From Acanthaster planci (taxonomy: Eukaryota > Echinodermata > Asteroidea > Valvatida > Acanthasteridae): DNA of 64,000 nt. Positions 25,101 through 36,928 of this stretch are shown here, piece by piece. Each line of letters begins with the position of its first letter. The stretch's first letter is position 1. The notes beneath the pieces are model-generated. The model was given only the letters and a program-made list of their open reading frames with translations. It was not told where the DNA came from and did no database searches. Where the stretch lies: positions 1-64,000 of the forward strand of contig NW_019091649.1 in NCBI RefSeq assembly GCF_001949145.1, in the 5' to 3' direction. The position numbers and the translations under genes are program-made.

Positions 25101-28100
25101 CAGCCTCTTTTCCACAAAACCACAAAAATACCTCTGTGTAAGTCAGCATTGAAAAACCTTCATGCTTCGGTATCAGTTTCCTTCCCCTCGGTTGCCAAGA
25201 AGTGTCAAGTGACAAGTCCCACACTGCTTGACTGATGTCTGTTTATTAGCAGCACAGGCCATGGTTGATAATCGGCCGGCGCAGCATAAGTACATCAATA
25301 CCAGTAACCCCTCTAGTGCTACACGCATGCGCTCTGTCCATTTTGGGGTTCGCCTTACTAAATGTAGTCTGGTTCCCTGCCCTAAATTATTAGGACAAAT
25401 GAACCTCGTAAAATTTAACTCTGGATGTTTCTCAGCACTTCTCTGTGTAAATAAGTTTTACGGTTTTCCTTTCCATTCCATGTGAAGGGCTGTCATCGTG
25501 TGATTGACCTGTACAATGCTGTAGTCAGGCACCTTGCTAATGCAGCAAGCAGTGGTACCCTGACTTCCCTCTCCTGGCCTCCTGCCGAGTTTACCAAGAC
25601 TGATGGACAGACAGGTACAACAAAAGACATTTAACCACATGCTGCCGGGTGGTTTGAAAAATGAAGTGCACACATACGAGCAAATTTCAAGATTTTCAGT
25701 TTTTAAAAATCTTCACAAATTCATAATTTCAACTAATGGACGTTTACACCCACCCACTCTAGCCTGACAGACAAAATCTGTTGACAGCCGAACATTTCAG
25801 CCAGGCCTGCAGCCTTGTAAAAAGAGCCAAGATTGTGCCGTGTTATATAACTGTCTTTTGTTCACGAACCTGGCACAGTGCGCTGCTGACTTCTTTTCAA
25901 TAGGGGCCAGATTAGCGTGCAACGGTGCTGTGTGGCTCATCACTGCGGTGGTGGAACACTTTTGTCCCCGGTGGTAATCCACTTGCACTAAATGCCGAAA
26001 ACCATGGTATACTGTTTCAAAACAAGGCTGGATTATGTCCACTATTGAGAGTGAAAAAACGTCGGTAATGCCCAGCAGCTCAGTCTTTTGTGCTTGGCAC
26101 AGTCTTTTGTTACAAGGCCCAGCTCTTTTGTGCCGGTTTCAGCTCCCCGGCTTCGTGTATAAAGCCTGTGTGCTCAAAAAGGGGTATCCCGGCAGCAAGT
26201 GGTTAATATTACTTTAGCATAAGTCTTAAGTTCTTGTACCACTATAACACCCATTACATTCTTTACAGGGTCGCATACATTTTCAGTAGTTATCCTCCAA
26301 ATCTTCTTTGGAAGTAATGATCTCTCAGCAAAAAGTAAGAAACTTGGATATGAGCTACATGTAGATGCACATAAACAGAAGGTTGTGCAGTCTATATGCT
26401 TTATAAAAGTTTCTAACAAAAGTGTGCCGTTGTGGAATACATTTCAACTCCGATAGGTTGACACAGCAAGTGAATCAAGACATCAAATTCACTCCCATTT
26501 ACATTGGTGTAAATTACTCCGAACCTGCCAAAAGACCTCCTTTGATTTTCTAACAACTATGTTTGTCCGGCCTTACACACTGTGCACACATTTTAATTCA
26601 TAATGGTATAGCACATGGTACATGTATATGGTCAAGCAATTTTACGAATCTGCAGGAACCGTTGAGTGAGTGCAGTGCACATGTTAGCAGTTATAATCAA
26701 CTGTCAGCAAAGCCTTTGTCTCTATCAACAGTGAGAACACAATATGTACTGCATCCATAGACATTTCAGAGAGCCATTCAACCCATTTCAAGAGCCTTTA
26801 AATTTTTTACCCTGTCTTAGCTAAGGAGGGAGGGGCCACATTCCACCCTTCCTTAGAACTTAGCTCCCCTATGCCATGTTTAATAAATTTGGCTTTATAT
26901 CAGGACAGTCATTATCAGTTACAAATGTGAAGTTTCAACCCCGTCCAACTCAAGGTTTCATTGTTTCGGTCATTTGAAGTTCAAGGCCTCACATGTGTCA
27001 ACCTGCTTGCATCAAGCACATCGATTGGAAAAGTATTCATTTTTTGGCTGACCTATCAGGGAAAATTGAGCATTGCGTGAGAACAGTATATCTGATTCTC
27101 ACAATATTGATATAAAATGAGCGAAGATCTTACTGAAAAAAATGCAGAAGGCTCAGCATGTTAGAAAATGCGTTGCAGTACTGTCAGGAAAAAAATGTCA
27201 GGGGCTGGAATTTTCCCCATCCTCAGCTCATTTAGGGTTAAATCAGAGAAGTTACATCTCAAAGACAGTAAGCCTTTTAAACACATTTAGTTCAGTCAAG
27301 CACATGGACAGTACAGCCCCTTCAAGGTGTTTGTGAAAAATAGCGGCCTTATGTTACAAGCAATATACACAACACTACTATATGCCAGCAATGACTAGAT
27401 GGATGATTAATTGGGTACATGCACTTTAATCTGCATGGCTGGTTAGGGTTGGCCAAAGCAATCAGGCTTTGCTAAAAGGAGCTAGTGTATGATTCGAAAT
27501 CCTGCAGGTCCTAGACATGTCAGGGAACGATGCCTAAATGAGAACCCCCCCCAAAATGTAAAAGGCAACTGTGGCTTCATAAGCAGCCTTGCTCGCCTCT
27601 TAGTGGGCCTCTGTAATTACCTATCCATTCCTAGGAATCATTTGGTTGCCAGGTAACATTCTGCATGGGATACATAGCTAAATCACCTCTATCTACAGGA
27701 ATAAACAACCCTGAGTAGATTTTGTTGGTTACTTGCAGTCTTGCAGTGCAAGAATCATATGATATACATGTACCGCATCTGTCAAGGTTTGATTCTATCC
27801 AAGCAACCCCTGTCTCATTTGTTGCCTTTTTTGCTGCTATGACACTACATCTTTGGGCAAGTTCAATCAGCAGCAATTTGGTGACCACAGGTCGATTTTG
27901 CCTGGTGCCCGATATATGTTCAAACATGGGTTACCAGTCAAAAGCGACTATTGGTTGACAATTTGTCACTGATCGATCTTACCCAGTACGGTAAGCATTT
28001 TGGTAGACTTTCTGTCAGTATCGATCCACTTCAACACAAGGTGTGCAATCACATTTCAGCCGGACAGTTAATTATACAAGCACTGCATTATTGTTAAAGT

Positions 28101-31100
28101 CATAAGGATCGTTCATTGAACTTTACTAAACCTTTGCCTTCAAGCACTTATTTCTAGTGAACTCAGAGTTTGATACTAGGCGGTAACATTTGCTTGCCAA
28201 ATTGTTAGAATAAAATGCTTCCACAACAGTTAGTGAGACTGACGTGCACAACAACATGGTTTGAGACATGTTTCGACTGGGATGAATACCATAGTTAGGA
28301 ATTAAGGCCTGGATCATTATTTTGGAATTCTTACTTTTCTGTGATTCCCTTGCACTTTGTATGAAATAATAATGCAAATGATTACATTATGTTAAAGAGG
28401 CCTCATGGAGTGGGGATTCTGCAAGCCTCAGTGAAAGCCGGTCATTTGTTTTGAATAACAAATTCATGGTGGACTTAAGTGGAATAATTGTACTGTACTC
28501 ATTAGCACCTTGCTACCTGTAAGACACCCAAATCAGGCAGAGTTGTTTTTTGAATCATTTCAACTTTGCCAGTTGTATGATTTGATTTGGTTTGATTGAC
28601 AGAGCTTCCACATCCCGATTGGAATGCCAAGGACACCATCCAGCTACTACGAAATAGGATCCGGTCACTTACTCTGCCAGCTCTCCCACTGATTCATGAA
28701 GATGGTACGTCAGCAGCATCTTGCTTAAAGACAAGATTTACCTAACACCTATAGGCCTCTATTATGGGGCAGTCATCTTGCTTTTCTACCAATCAAACCA
28801 GTATAACCAAACTGAGGCTGGAAGGGAAAATAGTCTGTTCCCTTTATCAATATGTGAGTTTGTATTACTATTGCCAATGGGTCTACATGGAACAAGACAA
28901 ACATGGCAACATCCTAATAAAGGTCTATACTACTAATAGGAGAGCTGTAGAGTACCAAAGCAAATACATCACATGAACAATTATGTGCGTAAAAGGCAAT
29001 AGGTATTTACATGTACATTACATATTGAACGGACTAAACCAAGGAAATACCATTACCGGGACATCACTACACTTCTGAAATTGGAGATATTCGTGCTTTT
29101 TCAAAGTCATAGCACCCAGTTAGTCAAAGATCCATTAAGCACGGTGCATACATCCTGCAGACAAGTGATGTGTCATAGCAGTAATGGCTGGTAAGTCAGA
29201 TTGACAGATTAGCCTAAAAACACCCTATTGTGATTATGATTTCATCTAGTTTTAAACAGTTGTCAATGACTAATCTTCCAGAGATATTTCTGAAACACTA
29301 CAGTGATGGATTTGCTGTTATTTCTTGTCCACAGACGAGTGGCAGAGAGCGTGTGATCTGTGTCAGGAATACCTTGCCTCAATTCCTGGAAGTCACAAAA
29401 GCAAGGCACCTCTCTTTGCAAGGTACTCTGAAAAACAAGGACACTTTTTGGCTTTGCACCCTTATTGGTATGAATATCTTGTCCCTTCAAGATGCACTCT
29501 GGGCATGCTGTAATCCACTTACAGTTACTGACCTGAGGGAAGCCAACGTCAGAGGCCCAATGTTTATCGATCGAGGACAAGTTAGGACACTTACCTGCCC
29601 TTGGGACTTCAGATTTAGCGTTGAAATTCTCATTAAAATTCCACTTCGCCATGAGAGCAGGATCTCAAGGTTGTTCTGAGGTTTTTTGCCCTGGGCTCAT
29701 TAAACTAATCCTGCAAGGGAATTTTCAGGGAGTTTTCATTTTAATGGTACCTAACTGAACACCACTATGGCATATGGGGATAAGGTTAGAAGCCTTTTCA
29801 CAGATATCTCAGCACCTAACAGTATCAGTGCTTTTAACAGTTAGTGAAATGACTACAATGTTACAGAAGGCCGAACAAAGGCTGTTTCCAAGGGCTATTT
29901 CACTGACAACAAATTCTTCTCAATATGTTGAAAACACACTGAGAAGGAATAGTTTAAATTACTGGTTTACAACAAATCCAGAGAAAAGTAGTATAAAAGT
30001 AGTAAAATAATCATAATGAAGTGATTTTTAATGGAATCAAGATGTTCATCTATCGAGTGTTTAAAAGGAAAGAAAAACCATTGGTTTCCTTTTTGAACAA
30101 GACGTAGCACGTTGTTGCCATACAGTGGCAGCTGATTGTGTCTTTGCAGCCTGTTTATGTGTTCTTCCATATTTAGTGTAGAATATACGAGAATTTTCCT
30201 CTCAAATTTCACACGCCCAAAAGGATCTTCCTTTGTGCAAGATACACACATGGCAATGATGGTCAGTTGTGTTGTCCAGCCTCTTGTAGGGTGAAACTTG
30301 GGTAAGGTCATCTGACTTTTGGTCTCTTGAGAGTCGTCAAATAATTGAGTCTCAGAATCATTCATTTGCTGGAGATTTCAGCAAATTGTATATGTCAGCA
30401 TTGAGTTGACCCTTTTTGCACCCTACTGCATTATTTTGGGCAGAGTTCAGAGAATTCTAGAGAAATGCCGTCGCACCTTTGAAGATACCTGCTACTTGGC
30501 CTTTGATGCACCAGGCTGTGAACCAGTGGCAGGACATGTCCCATGGACAAGAGTCATACAGGAATGCATTGATTATGTGATGTCCACCGTACACACACAT
30601 GACCAGGGTAAGTACAAAACGGCTACCTCATCAACTAGAACTCTGAATCTTTGTAAGCCTAGCAGAGTGCGGGAAATAACTAAATTCCCCAGATGGAAAT
30701 GGACACATTATCATGAACAGTTCAGAACTTATTTTCGAACGTAATTAAGTGACCAAAACATCTTTCAACACCTGTCCCATAACCTGGTAAAAGTGTGTAT
30801 GTGTTTTTACAATACACTGTCTCTTTAAAACACGATATGACTATTCAGCTCAGTAGTTACCTGATCTCATGTTGCTCCCAATCCGTTGCTTCTTTACACT
30901 CTACATGTATCCCATCGCATTGTGCCTTCCTGTTGTCTTTCCAATCTGGTAGATATTTTGCCTGAATGCTGTATCTTGAGTAGTAACTGTCGTATTTGTG
31001 CAGGGCTGTCAATCACGGCAAAGATTTTGCATCGTCTGGTGAGGTTTGGAATTTGAAATCAGTTTTTGTAATATTTGTTTCCAGCAGAGGGTAATGAGGG

Positions 31101-33336
31101 TAAGCAGACAACTGTCTACTACATTCAGCATGAGTTTAATAGTTTCCCAACCCCAAAGGCCTGGAAAGAAGCCCTTCAGACAACAATACATGACAGCTTC
31201 CTCCAACCACCACGGTAAGGAACAATTTCAATATAATCCTTAACCACTTGCTGCCGGGTGGTTTGAAAAATGCAGTGTACATAATCGGTACTTTTTCAAG
31301 ATTTTCAGTTATCAAAATTCTTCAAAAATTCATCATTTCAATTAATGGACGTCTACACTCACACGAATTACTGTTTGGTGGCCACTCTAGTCTGACAGAC
31401 AAAATCTATTGACGCCCGAGTATTCCAGCCAGGCCTGCAGCCTTGTAAAAAGAGCCCAGATTGTGTGGTGTTATGTAACATTCTTTTGTTCACGAACCTG
31501 GCTCAGTGCACTGCTGACCTCTTTTCAATAGGGGCCAAATTAGCGTGCAGTGGTGCTGTGTGGCTCATCGCTGCAGTGGTGGAGCGCTTTTGTCCCCGGT
31601 GGTAATCCACTCGCACTAAATGCCCCAAACCGTGGTATACTGTTTCAAATCAAGGCTGGATTATCTCCACTATTGAGAGTGAAAAAATGTTGGTAATTCC
31701 CAGCAGCCTGGTTTTTTGTTCTGAGTACGGTCACTTGTTACAAGGCCCAGTTCCCTTTGTCCAATTTCGGAGACCACGGCCATGCAGATAAACACACGGT
31801 GCCCGAAACCAGAGTCCTCAGCAGGAAGTGGTTAAACAGAGATCATGTCTGTACATTTGGATACATTCTTAAGCAGTCACAGACAGACCAAAGTCGGATG
31901 TATTTGCAGCTCTATGACAGTTTCACTTCCTGAAAGTAGCCAAAAAATGTTCAAATTATGATTTGTGAAATTTTATCACTTATAGTTTGTGTAATTGTGG
32001 AAATCTAATACAAGACTACTGCATCTTACCTTCTAATGCAGCAGACTTGCATTCCAAACTAGGAAGAGAGTAGCATCTGCTTGCATACAGTATAGAACTG
32101 TGGACAATTGGATTTTATTTCTTAGCCAGATGTCGACGCCAGAAGCAGGAAATGTAAATTGTTACAAATACAGCAGAGTTTTTTGTGTGATTTCCTAGAT
32201 TTGTGTCAGGCGTGGCTGCCACTGTGCAACAAAAACGGGCAGAGTTTATGGATAGACAGCTGGAAGCAAAGATGGCTGAAATGAAGGAAAACAGGACACC
32301 AAGAGGCAGTGTCTCAGCTAGGGAGCCACCGTATGTTGTTGATGTCAAGGACACGGCTCAAGCTGTGAAGACAGTGTTGTCATCTGCAAAAGAGGAATCA
32401 AAAAAGTAAGGTCACCTCTCTGCAAGGATTGGAAAAAGTCCCAGCAAAATAGAGCACTTTTTTTTTTAGAAAAAAAGAGGATCTTATTTGCAGAGGAATT
32501 GAGGGTGCCATGTGCTATATCAAAGTGGCAGTTCTTACACATTCATATCTGTGTGTGCATGTATATGGGTGTTCCCATTTCTAACTTTCATGTGCCACTT
32601 GCAAATTTAATTTTGATTTGTTTTTTTTAGGTTTATGAGCAGGATAAAGCACTGTCAGATATAAACTGTTGTCCCAAGTATTCCTAGGGGTAGGAAGATA
32701 ATGAAAAAAGCTTGAGAGTTTATGGAGGTGGGAGGAAAACCCTAGGTAAATATTTTGGGGAAAACCCGCATACTAGGGTGGAGACTGAAAACCAAATCTA
32801 CATGTCAGCCTAGGTGGGATTCGAACCCGGCTCGCAGAAGTGGAAGGCAAGGTAAGAACCACCTTGCCAACCTGTCTCCCCAAAACTTTCCAAATCAGTC
32901 TTCCAAGCATTGTAAAATCTGCACGACCCCTGCCATTTTAGCAGCAGTTTTTCTTGATTACTTTGGTGGCAGAGCAGTAGTTGCTCTAAGGTTTGTGTGA
33001 ATGAAATGCAAAAAGGGCATTGATATTCAGGGAGTGCATTAATGAACAGTGAAATCACCCAATCATGTCTTGATATTATCTACATGTACCTGTCATTGTG
33101 TACGTGATTGTTTTTGTGTTTTTCTTGCAAGATTTGATGATCTCCTACATCAGTGGCTCCATGGCGCAAAAGGAACGACTTCACACGGTGGTATGAAAGA
33201 AACAGATCACTCCTTGCAGAAAGCAACCTCACCACGTTTGGAGCAAAGTCTACAAGATTTGGCATTGGCTATGGAATCAGAGCGCAGGGCGGACAGACTC
33301 ACAGAGCTCCGACTGACCAGTCTACTGAGCCTCTAG
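13155..33336 (+). CDS. MCM3AP: Germinal-centre-associated nuclear protein (GANP/MCM3AP), C-terminal 1113 residues
   Basis: GANP is the scaffold of the TREX-2 mRNA-export complex at nuclear pores. Nineteen exons splice in consistent phase: 13155-13268, 13776-13941, 14577-14726, 15444-15692, 16404-16600, 18330-18497, 19797-20000, 20821-21000, 21511-21829, 22721-22903, 23663-23893, 24745-24906, 25488-25614, 28603-28704, 29335-29422, 30444-30607, 31088-31214, 32199-32405 and 33132-33336 (stop TAG). The start of this fragment is the end of the SAC3 domain (VKFALKAFSAVSSNNYVKFFKLVR, then YLSACIMHRYF). VVNGGPLPP follows at about residue 144, then coiled-coil segments rich in E/R/K (about 292-415) where CID/centrin-type helices lie in GANP. 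The MCM3AP-like C-terminal part runs from about 416 (RWYKAYTKRI, WSPLDLPS, YWKLVVSLP) to the end (ERRADRLTELRLTSLLSL). The length matches the same part of the human protein. The N-terminal FG, RRM and early SAC3 regions are not found in the window. Starts at 16404 and 31088 have nearby in-frame alternatives. Confidence 0.93.
18537..18697. repeat. Long imperfect inverted repeat in a GANP intron
   Basis: The left arm (about 18537-18597) and right arm (about 18640-18697) are imperfect reverse complements. They share GGGCCxATTTTG, a block ending in CTGGG, and CAAACTCAACG, separated by about 42 nt. The left arm starts only 40 bp after the exon ending at 18497. The same GGCCxxTTTTGG words recur at 19110 and 19200. 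It looks like a fold-back MITE and could form a hairpin in the pre-mRNA. Confidence 0.7.
20019..20343. mobile_element. Fold-back MITE, copy 1 (GANP intron)
   Basis: The ends are inverted copies of one another over about 60 bp. The left arm (20019-20078) contains GGTTGCCATGGAAAGGCC and the right arm, reversed, contains GATTGCCAGGGATAGGCC, with matching flanks. A second family member is at 33996-34354. It lies 18 bp after the donor of the exon ending at 20000. Confidence 0.65.
24277..24680. mobile_element. TTAA-flanked MITE with CCCCTT ends
   Basis: The element starts TTAACCCCTT and ends AAGGGGTTAA, giving a 10-bp perfect terminal inverted repeat that includes the TTAA target site, as in piggyBac-type insertions. 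The subterminal sequence holds a 16-bp perfect palindrome, GGCGGCTATAGCCGCC (24297-24312). Open frames inside are not recognisable. It lies in a GANP intron, 64 bp before the exon starting at 24745. Confidence 0.75.
25631..26206 (+). mobile_element. TTAA-flanked MITE, CCACxTGCTGCCGGG family, copy 1
   Basis: TTAA at each end flanks inverted termini CCACATGCTGCCGGG (left) and CCCGGCAGCAAGTGG (right), which match as reverse complements at 14 of 15 bases. The 576-bp element has homologues at 31240-31835 and 58728-59490. TTAA target sites point to a piggyBac-type transposase acting in trans. The minus strand has an 81-codon frame whose middle (MSHTAPLHANLAPIEK) is repeated in the 58.9 and 59.3 kb copies. 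Confidence 0.85.
31240..31835 (+). mobile_element. TTAA-flanked MITE, CCACxTGCTGCCGGG family, copy 2
   Basis: A full-length copy with TTAACCACTTGCTGCCGGG at the left and GCAGGAAGTGGTTAA at the right. It is collinear with 25631-26206 throughout, including the TTTTCAATAGGGGCC block and the GTCCCCGGTGGTAATCCAC block. The minus-strand frame that is open in copy 1 is broken here by a TGA. It begins 26 bp downstream of the GANP donor at 31214. Confidence 0.85.
32690..32882 (-). repeat. tRNA-derived SINE, copy 3 (best preserved head)
   Basis: On the minus strand an A-box-like GGTTGGCAAGGTGGTT (about 32858-32875) is followed about 35 nt on by the near-consensus B box GGGTTCGAATCCCACC (about 32813-32830). 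Downstream come blocks also present at 1140-1300 and 2760-2900 (GxAAACC, AxGTAAATATT, GxAGxACTGAAAxxCAA). This identifies the family as a tRNA-derived SINE inserted antisense in the last GANP intron. Confidence 0.75.
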
Positions 33337-34867
33337 ACACTGGTCTCCGTTGGTTATTTATGAGCAGGGTACTTATTGGTGCATGCACTTAGTAAAATGC
33401 CATTTTTCCCATACAAATTGTGTCTAGTCACTGTGGTGAACAGTCAAAAGATCTCTTTTGATTATGATGAAGTGTTCCAATTGGCCATTATAGCTGGGAT
33501 ACTGCAGTAATTTGGTACATTTTTCTTTAGACTGTGTGCTGGCTCACCTTACCATTTAGTTTCCCATGGAAACCCATTGTTTGCCGTCTCTTGCGATGCT
33601 TACAATGGTAAATCTCACTGATGCGCAGACACCTACTGCAAAGCAGCCCCACGATTTGTCCTTATTTCCAAATTTGATCAGTGACATTTTATCAAGAGTT
33701 TTTCAAAGGCTGTTAACTTAAAAGTGACACTGGCAACTTGGGACTCATTTTGTAAGATTGGGACCCGATTTTAGCAAAGATGTGAGGTGATGGACTCATA
33801 TTTGGGTGAAACAGTTGTCAAAATGTGCCTTGGAGCATTCAAAACACAACAGGTCAGTTGCTACCTCGCAATATGGCCTACTCACAATTAGAGCTCTGCC
33901 TCCGTGCAGACTTTTACTGAATGACCTGTGATTCATTTTTCAACAGAAAAGTTATAATGTGCTGCTTCATGGTCTGATTGAAAGCCTCCTTGAATGGGGC
34001 AATTCACAATTCAGTGCACCACAAAGTGGTTGCCATGGAGAGGCCAGTTTTCAAGTTTACAGTCAACAACAGCATTGCTGACCTGCCATGATTTACATCT
34101 GACGTATGTTGTCAGTTGACAAGTTGGGGAAATTTTTGTTACATTGAGACTTTCCATTTATAGAAAGAAAGTAGGATTAGCTGAAACTACTACTTGTAAT
34201 GTCGGTATGTTTCATCCCTGACAAATATCAGAAAGAAGTCAAGTTCCCTGCATGGAGTTGGCCAATAGAATTTGTCAACCATTTCCCACAATGCACTGCA
34301 AAAAGTGTCCCTTCCATGGCAACCTCTTGGTGGTGCACTGTTGTCAGCCACCCCTGTTAGATCCTTTCGAATTTCTTTTCCTCAGTGTAAATCTGAATGT
34401 GGGCTACCAGAGTTTTGAATTACATGAAATTTGATTGCACACAGTGTCATATAGTTACACTGTTTGTGACTCCAAGCAATCAATTAAATTTGAGTGGACA
34501 GTGCTTCACTTTGAAGTAAAAAGCGACTTGGACACTTCATTTTTTTTTCCACTTTAACACTGATGAATTTATTTTTTTTATTTACTCAAAAGTCGCAACT
34601 ACAATCCAACAAAACGTCTATTACAATGTCCATTGTCCACGTTTCAAATGTAAAGTTTCAGTTTCAGCCATACTGTCTTCCCATGAAAGAATAAATACAC
34701 AAACAAGCATAATTTATGACAAAATCACTAAGAACAGTTTTATGAGACATGCATGTCTCACCTTAATAGGTATAACGGCCAACACTGTCGACTATCGAAA
34801 GCAAGTCTTTAGTTTTGTTTTGTTTTCATCTTTTTTTTTTCTTTTTTCTCCAATCCTGTCAACATCT
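33337..34867 (+). other. GANP 3' untranslated region and downstream DNA
   Basis: The region follows the GANP stop codon. A canonical AATAAA is at 34690-34695 and is the nearest good poly(A) signal I see. That would give a 3' UTR of about 1.4 kb containing the fold-back MITE at 33996-34354. An earlier variant signal may be used instead. Confidence 0.4.
33996..34354. mobile_element. Fold-back MITE, copy 2
   Basis: Inverted arms of about 55 bp contain AGTGCACCACAAAGTGGTT then GCCATGGA at the left, and the reverse complement of CCATGGCAACCTCTTGGTGG and GTGCACT at the right. It is the same family as 20019-20343. It probably lies within the GANP 3' UTR, where it could form a long hairpin in the mRNA. 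Confidence 0.65.
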
Positions 34868-36102
34868 TTAACCCTAACGGTCCCAAATCCTCCAATTTCA
34901 ATATGATTTTACATACACCCTAGGGGTTTAGGGTTAATGAAGGAGCAATAAGTTGGTCCCTGCAAGTTTTTACACTTATCGAAAACAAAGCTTGTCAACA
35001 GTTCTGTCTTTTTAGTTGGCACCAAATAAGGATAAAGGGGCGGTTTCAGCAAAACGGGAACAAAAGCGGCTAACTGTCCAAAGGATTAACGGTTCAGAAA
35101 GTTCCATCCAAATTCGAGAAATTCTATCATGGACAGCAAGGAAACGTTCAGTGATATCGCCAGGTGTAGCATATGTGCAGGATTTTCAGAGAGGCTTAAA
35201 ACTGAGAGTTATTGGAAGAAACAGGGGTGTGAGAATTCAGCTTTTTTGCTGATTTTAGCATTTTTGTTCAGATGTTGACCCTGAATTTCAGTTTTTTGTA
35301 CACCTGGTCTGTACAAAAGTATTAAAATTTCTAACATTTCAGCTTTTTGCTAGCTGTTTTCAGCTTTGATTTCAACTGGCCACTGACACTCCTCCTGAAG
35401 AAACTTTACTTTATTAACCCTAAAAGAGCCAGGGTGTAATCTGCCCCTTCCCCAACATTTTTCCAATATCGCCACAGTGAATTTTATTATTATTTTTTTC
35501 AGGAGCTGAGCCTTAAGGGTTTTTTAGACCAACTTGTGGTGGTCTTTTTGAGACCAGTTTTGTGAAAATCAAATATACCAGCCTTGCTCAGTGCGCATTT
35601 TTCCAAGAGATGTCAGCCAAAAATGTATACTTTTTCCAAACTGTGCTGCTCAGTGCACTCAGATGGCAGCGTTTAGCCTTGAACTTCAGATGACGGTAAA
35701 AATAAACCCATCCCACCCAAACTTCACATTTTTGATTACATGTAATGATTACATGCATGCCAATTTTTTTTAAATCGAACTTGGCACAGCCATGTTCTTT
35801 GGGGAGCAAATCCCCCCCTCCTTGCCGGCTGTGAGATGGCCAAAATGACCTGGCTCTTTGAGGGTTAAAAAGAAATGAGGTCCAGTCGTAGGGGAAGGTG
35901 GTTTAAAATTACGTAAGTCAGCAGCTAATTTTTTTATATATTTTATATGCAGGGTGTTTGCCTTTCCCTGTAGTCTGTTTCAAGAGGAAAAGGTGTGGAG
36001 ATAACTGATAACAAATTGAGACCTCGGTTTACAAAAGAATAACCCCCTAGGGTGTTAGTAAATTCATATTGAAATCGGAAGATTTGGGACCGTTAGGGTT
36101 AA
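34868..36102. mobile_element. 1.2-kb TTAA-flanked DNA element with about 59-bp terminal inverted repeats
   Basis: The left end TTAACCCTAACGGTCCCAAA is matched by the reverse complement of the right end for about 59 bp with few mismatches, up to a shared ACACCCTAGGGG. TTAA occurs at both outer edges. The plus strand has a 78-codon frame (35016-35252), basic and not recognised, that starts just after a splice-acceptor-like tract. It does not resemble the DDD catalytic region of piggyBac transposase. A second TTAA element is nested at 35414-35868. Confidence 0.85.
35414..35868. mobile_element. Nested TTAA-flanked MITE (455 bp)
   Basis: The left end TTAACCCTAAAAGAGCCAGG and right end CCTGGCTCTTTGAGGGTTAA are inverted repeats with two mismatches, with TTAA at each edge. 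It sits wholly inside the 34868-36102 element, so it inserted later. It differs from its host in all sequence except the TTAACCCT start. Confidence 0.85.
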
Positions 36103-36235
36103 AAGCTTTTATGCCAGAATTTGAAATAAAAGTCATGATAATAAAAAAAATCTTGTACTGACATTAAGCAAGATTCTAAACGGAATTATGCACAAGTTAG
36201 TTAATGAATGTGGAAAAATTGAAACGATGAGGAGT

Positions 36236-36270
36236 TTTGTTTTGTTTGTTTGTTTGTTTGTTTGTTTTTG
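36236..36270. repeat. (GTTT)n microsatellite
   Basis: About eight tandem GTTT units, 130 bp downstream of the TTAA element. Confidence 0.9.
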
Positions 36271-36672
36271 TTAATTTCTATCTTGGTAGAATCTGCCACT
36301 CTTTCACAAGTGAACTTCTGGTATTAGAACAGCCAGCATACGGTGAAAGTCTTCTCTAGTTAACTGTACATACATGTATCTTGGCTTTTTGTCATTTCAA
36401 TTTAATTGTTTGGGGATTTGTACTGTTTGGTCAGTCCTTTTAAGACGTGCCTGCTGTGTCTGCCAGTCTCGAGACGAAAGGAAATAACTGCAAACACTAA
36501 ACATAATCTTCTTGTTTGCATTTCTAATGATATAAATAGTGAGTTCTTCCCATACGTCAAATACACCTCAAGTATGCCAGGTCGTAGCACGTTGTGTCTT
36601 TGCATGTACCTTAAGGTTATTTGTGAGTCATCTGCAAGTTCATAATAAAAACAGCTTTGTTTCTGTGTACAG

Positions 36673-36790
36673 GATCATAGACATGCTGTCCCCGCATGCT
36701 GAGTTTTTCAACAATTACTCCAAAGCCGAGATTGAAGTTTGCATGAAATCAGCAGTCACAAAAGAACCCTCAGTTGATTCAACATTTTAG
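36673..36790 (+). CDS. Possible terminal coding exon of an unrecognised gene
   Basis: A good acceptor (TTTCTGTGTACAG) precedes a 39-codon frame (IIDMLSPHAEFFNNYSKAE then IEVCMKSAVTKEP) that ends in TAG at 36788-36790. The composition is protein-like but I do not recognise the family. A second acceptor-preceded frame (36290-36359, CHSFTSELLVLEQPAYGE to TAG) lies just upstream. These could be alternative 3' exons of GANP, the last exon of another gene, or chance. Confidence 0.22.
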
Positions 36791-36928
36791 TCGAACCACA
36801 CAAATCAATCTTTTCAAATGATGAAATGTGTCACACATTGAAATTGTGAACTTAAACCACTTTTGCTGATGTACATGTTGAACATTAGATGAACAAAACT
36901 GAAGGTAGGTCCTGGATCAACAGCCTTC

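Noticed and set aside
29230-29679. 149-codon plus and 129-codon minus ORFs around a GANP exon
   Set aside because: The real coding segment is the 88-nt exon 29335-29422 in another frame. The rest is intron.
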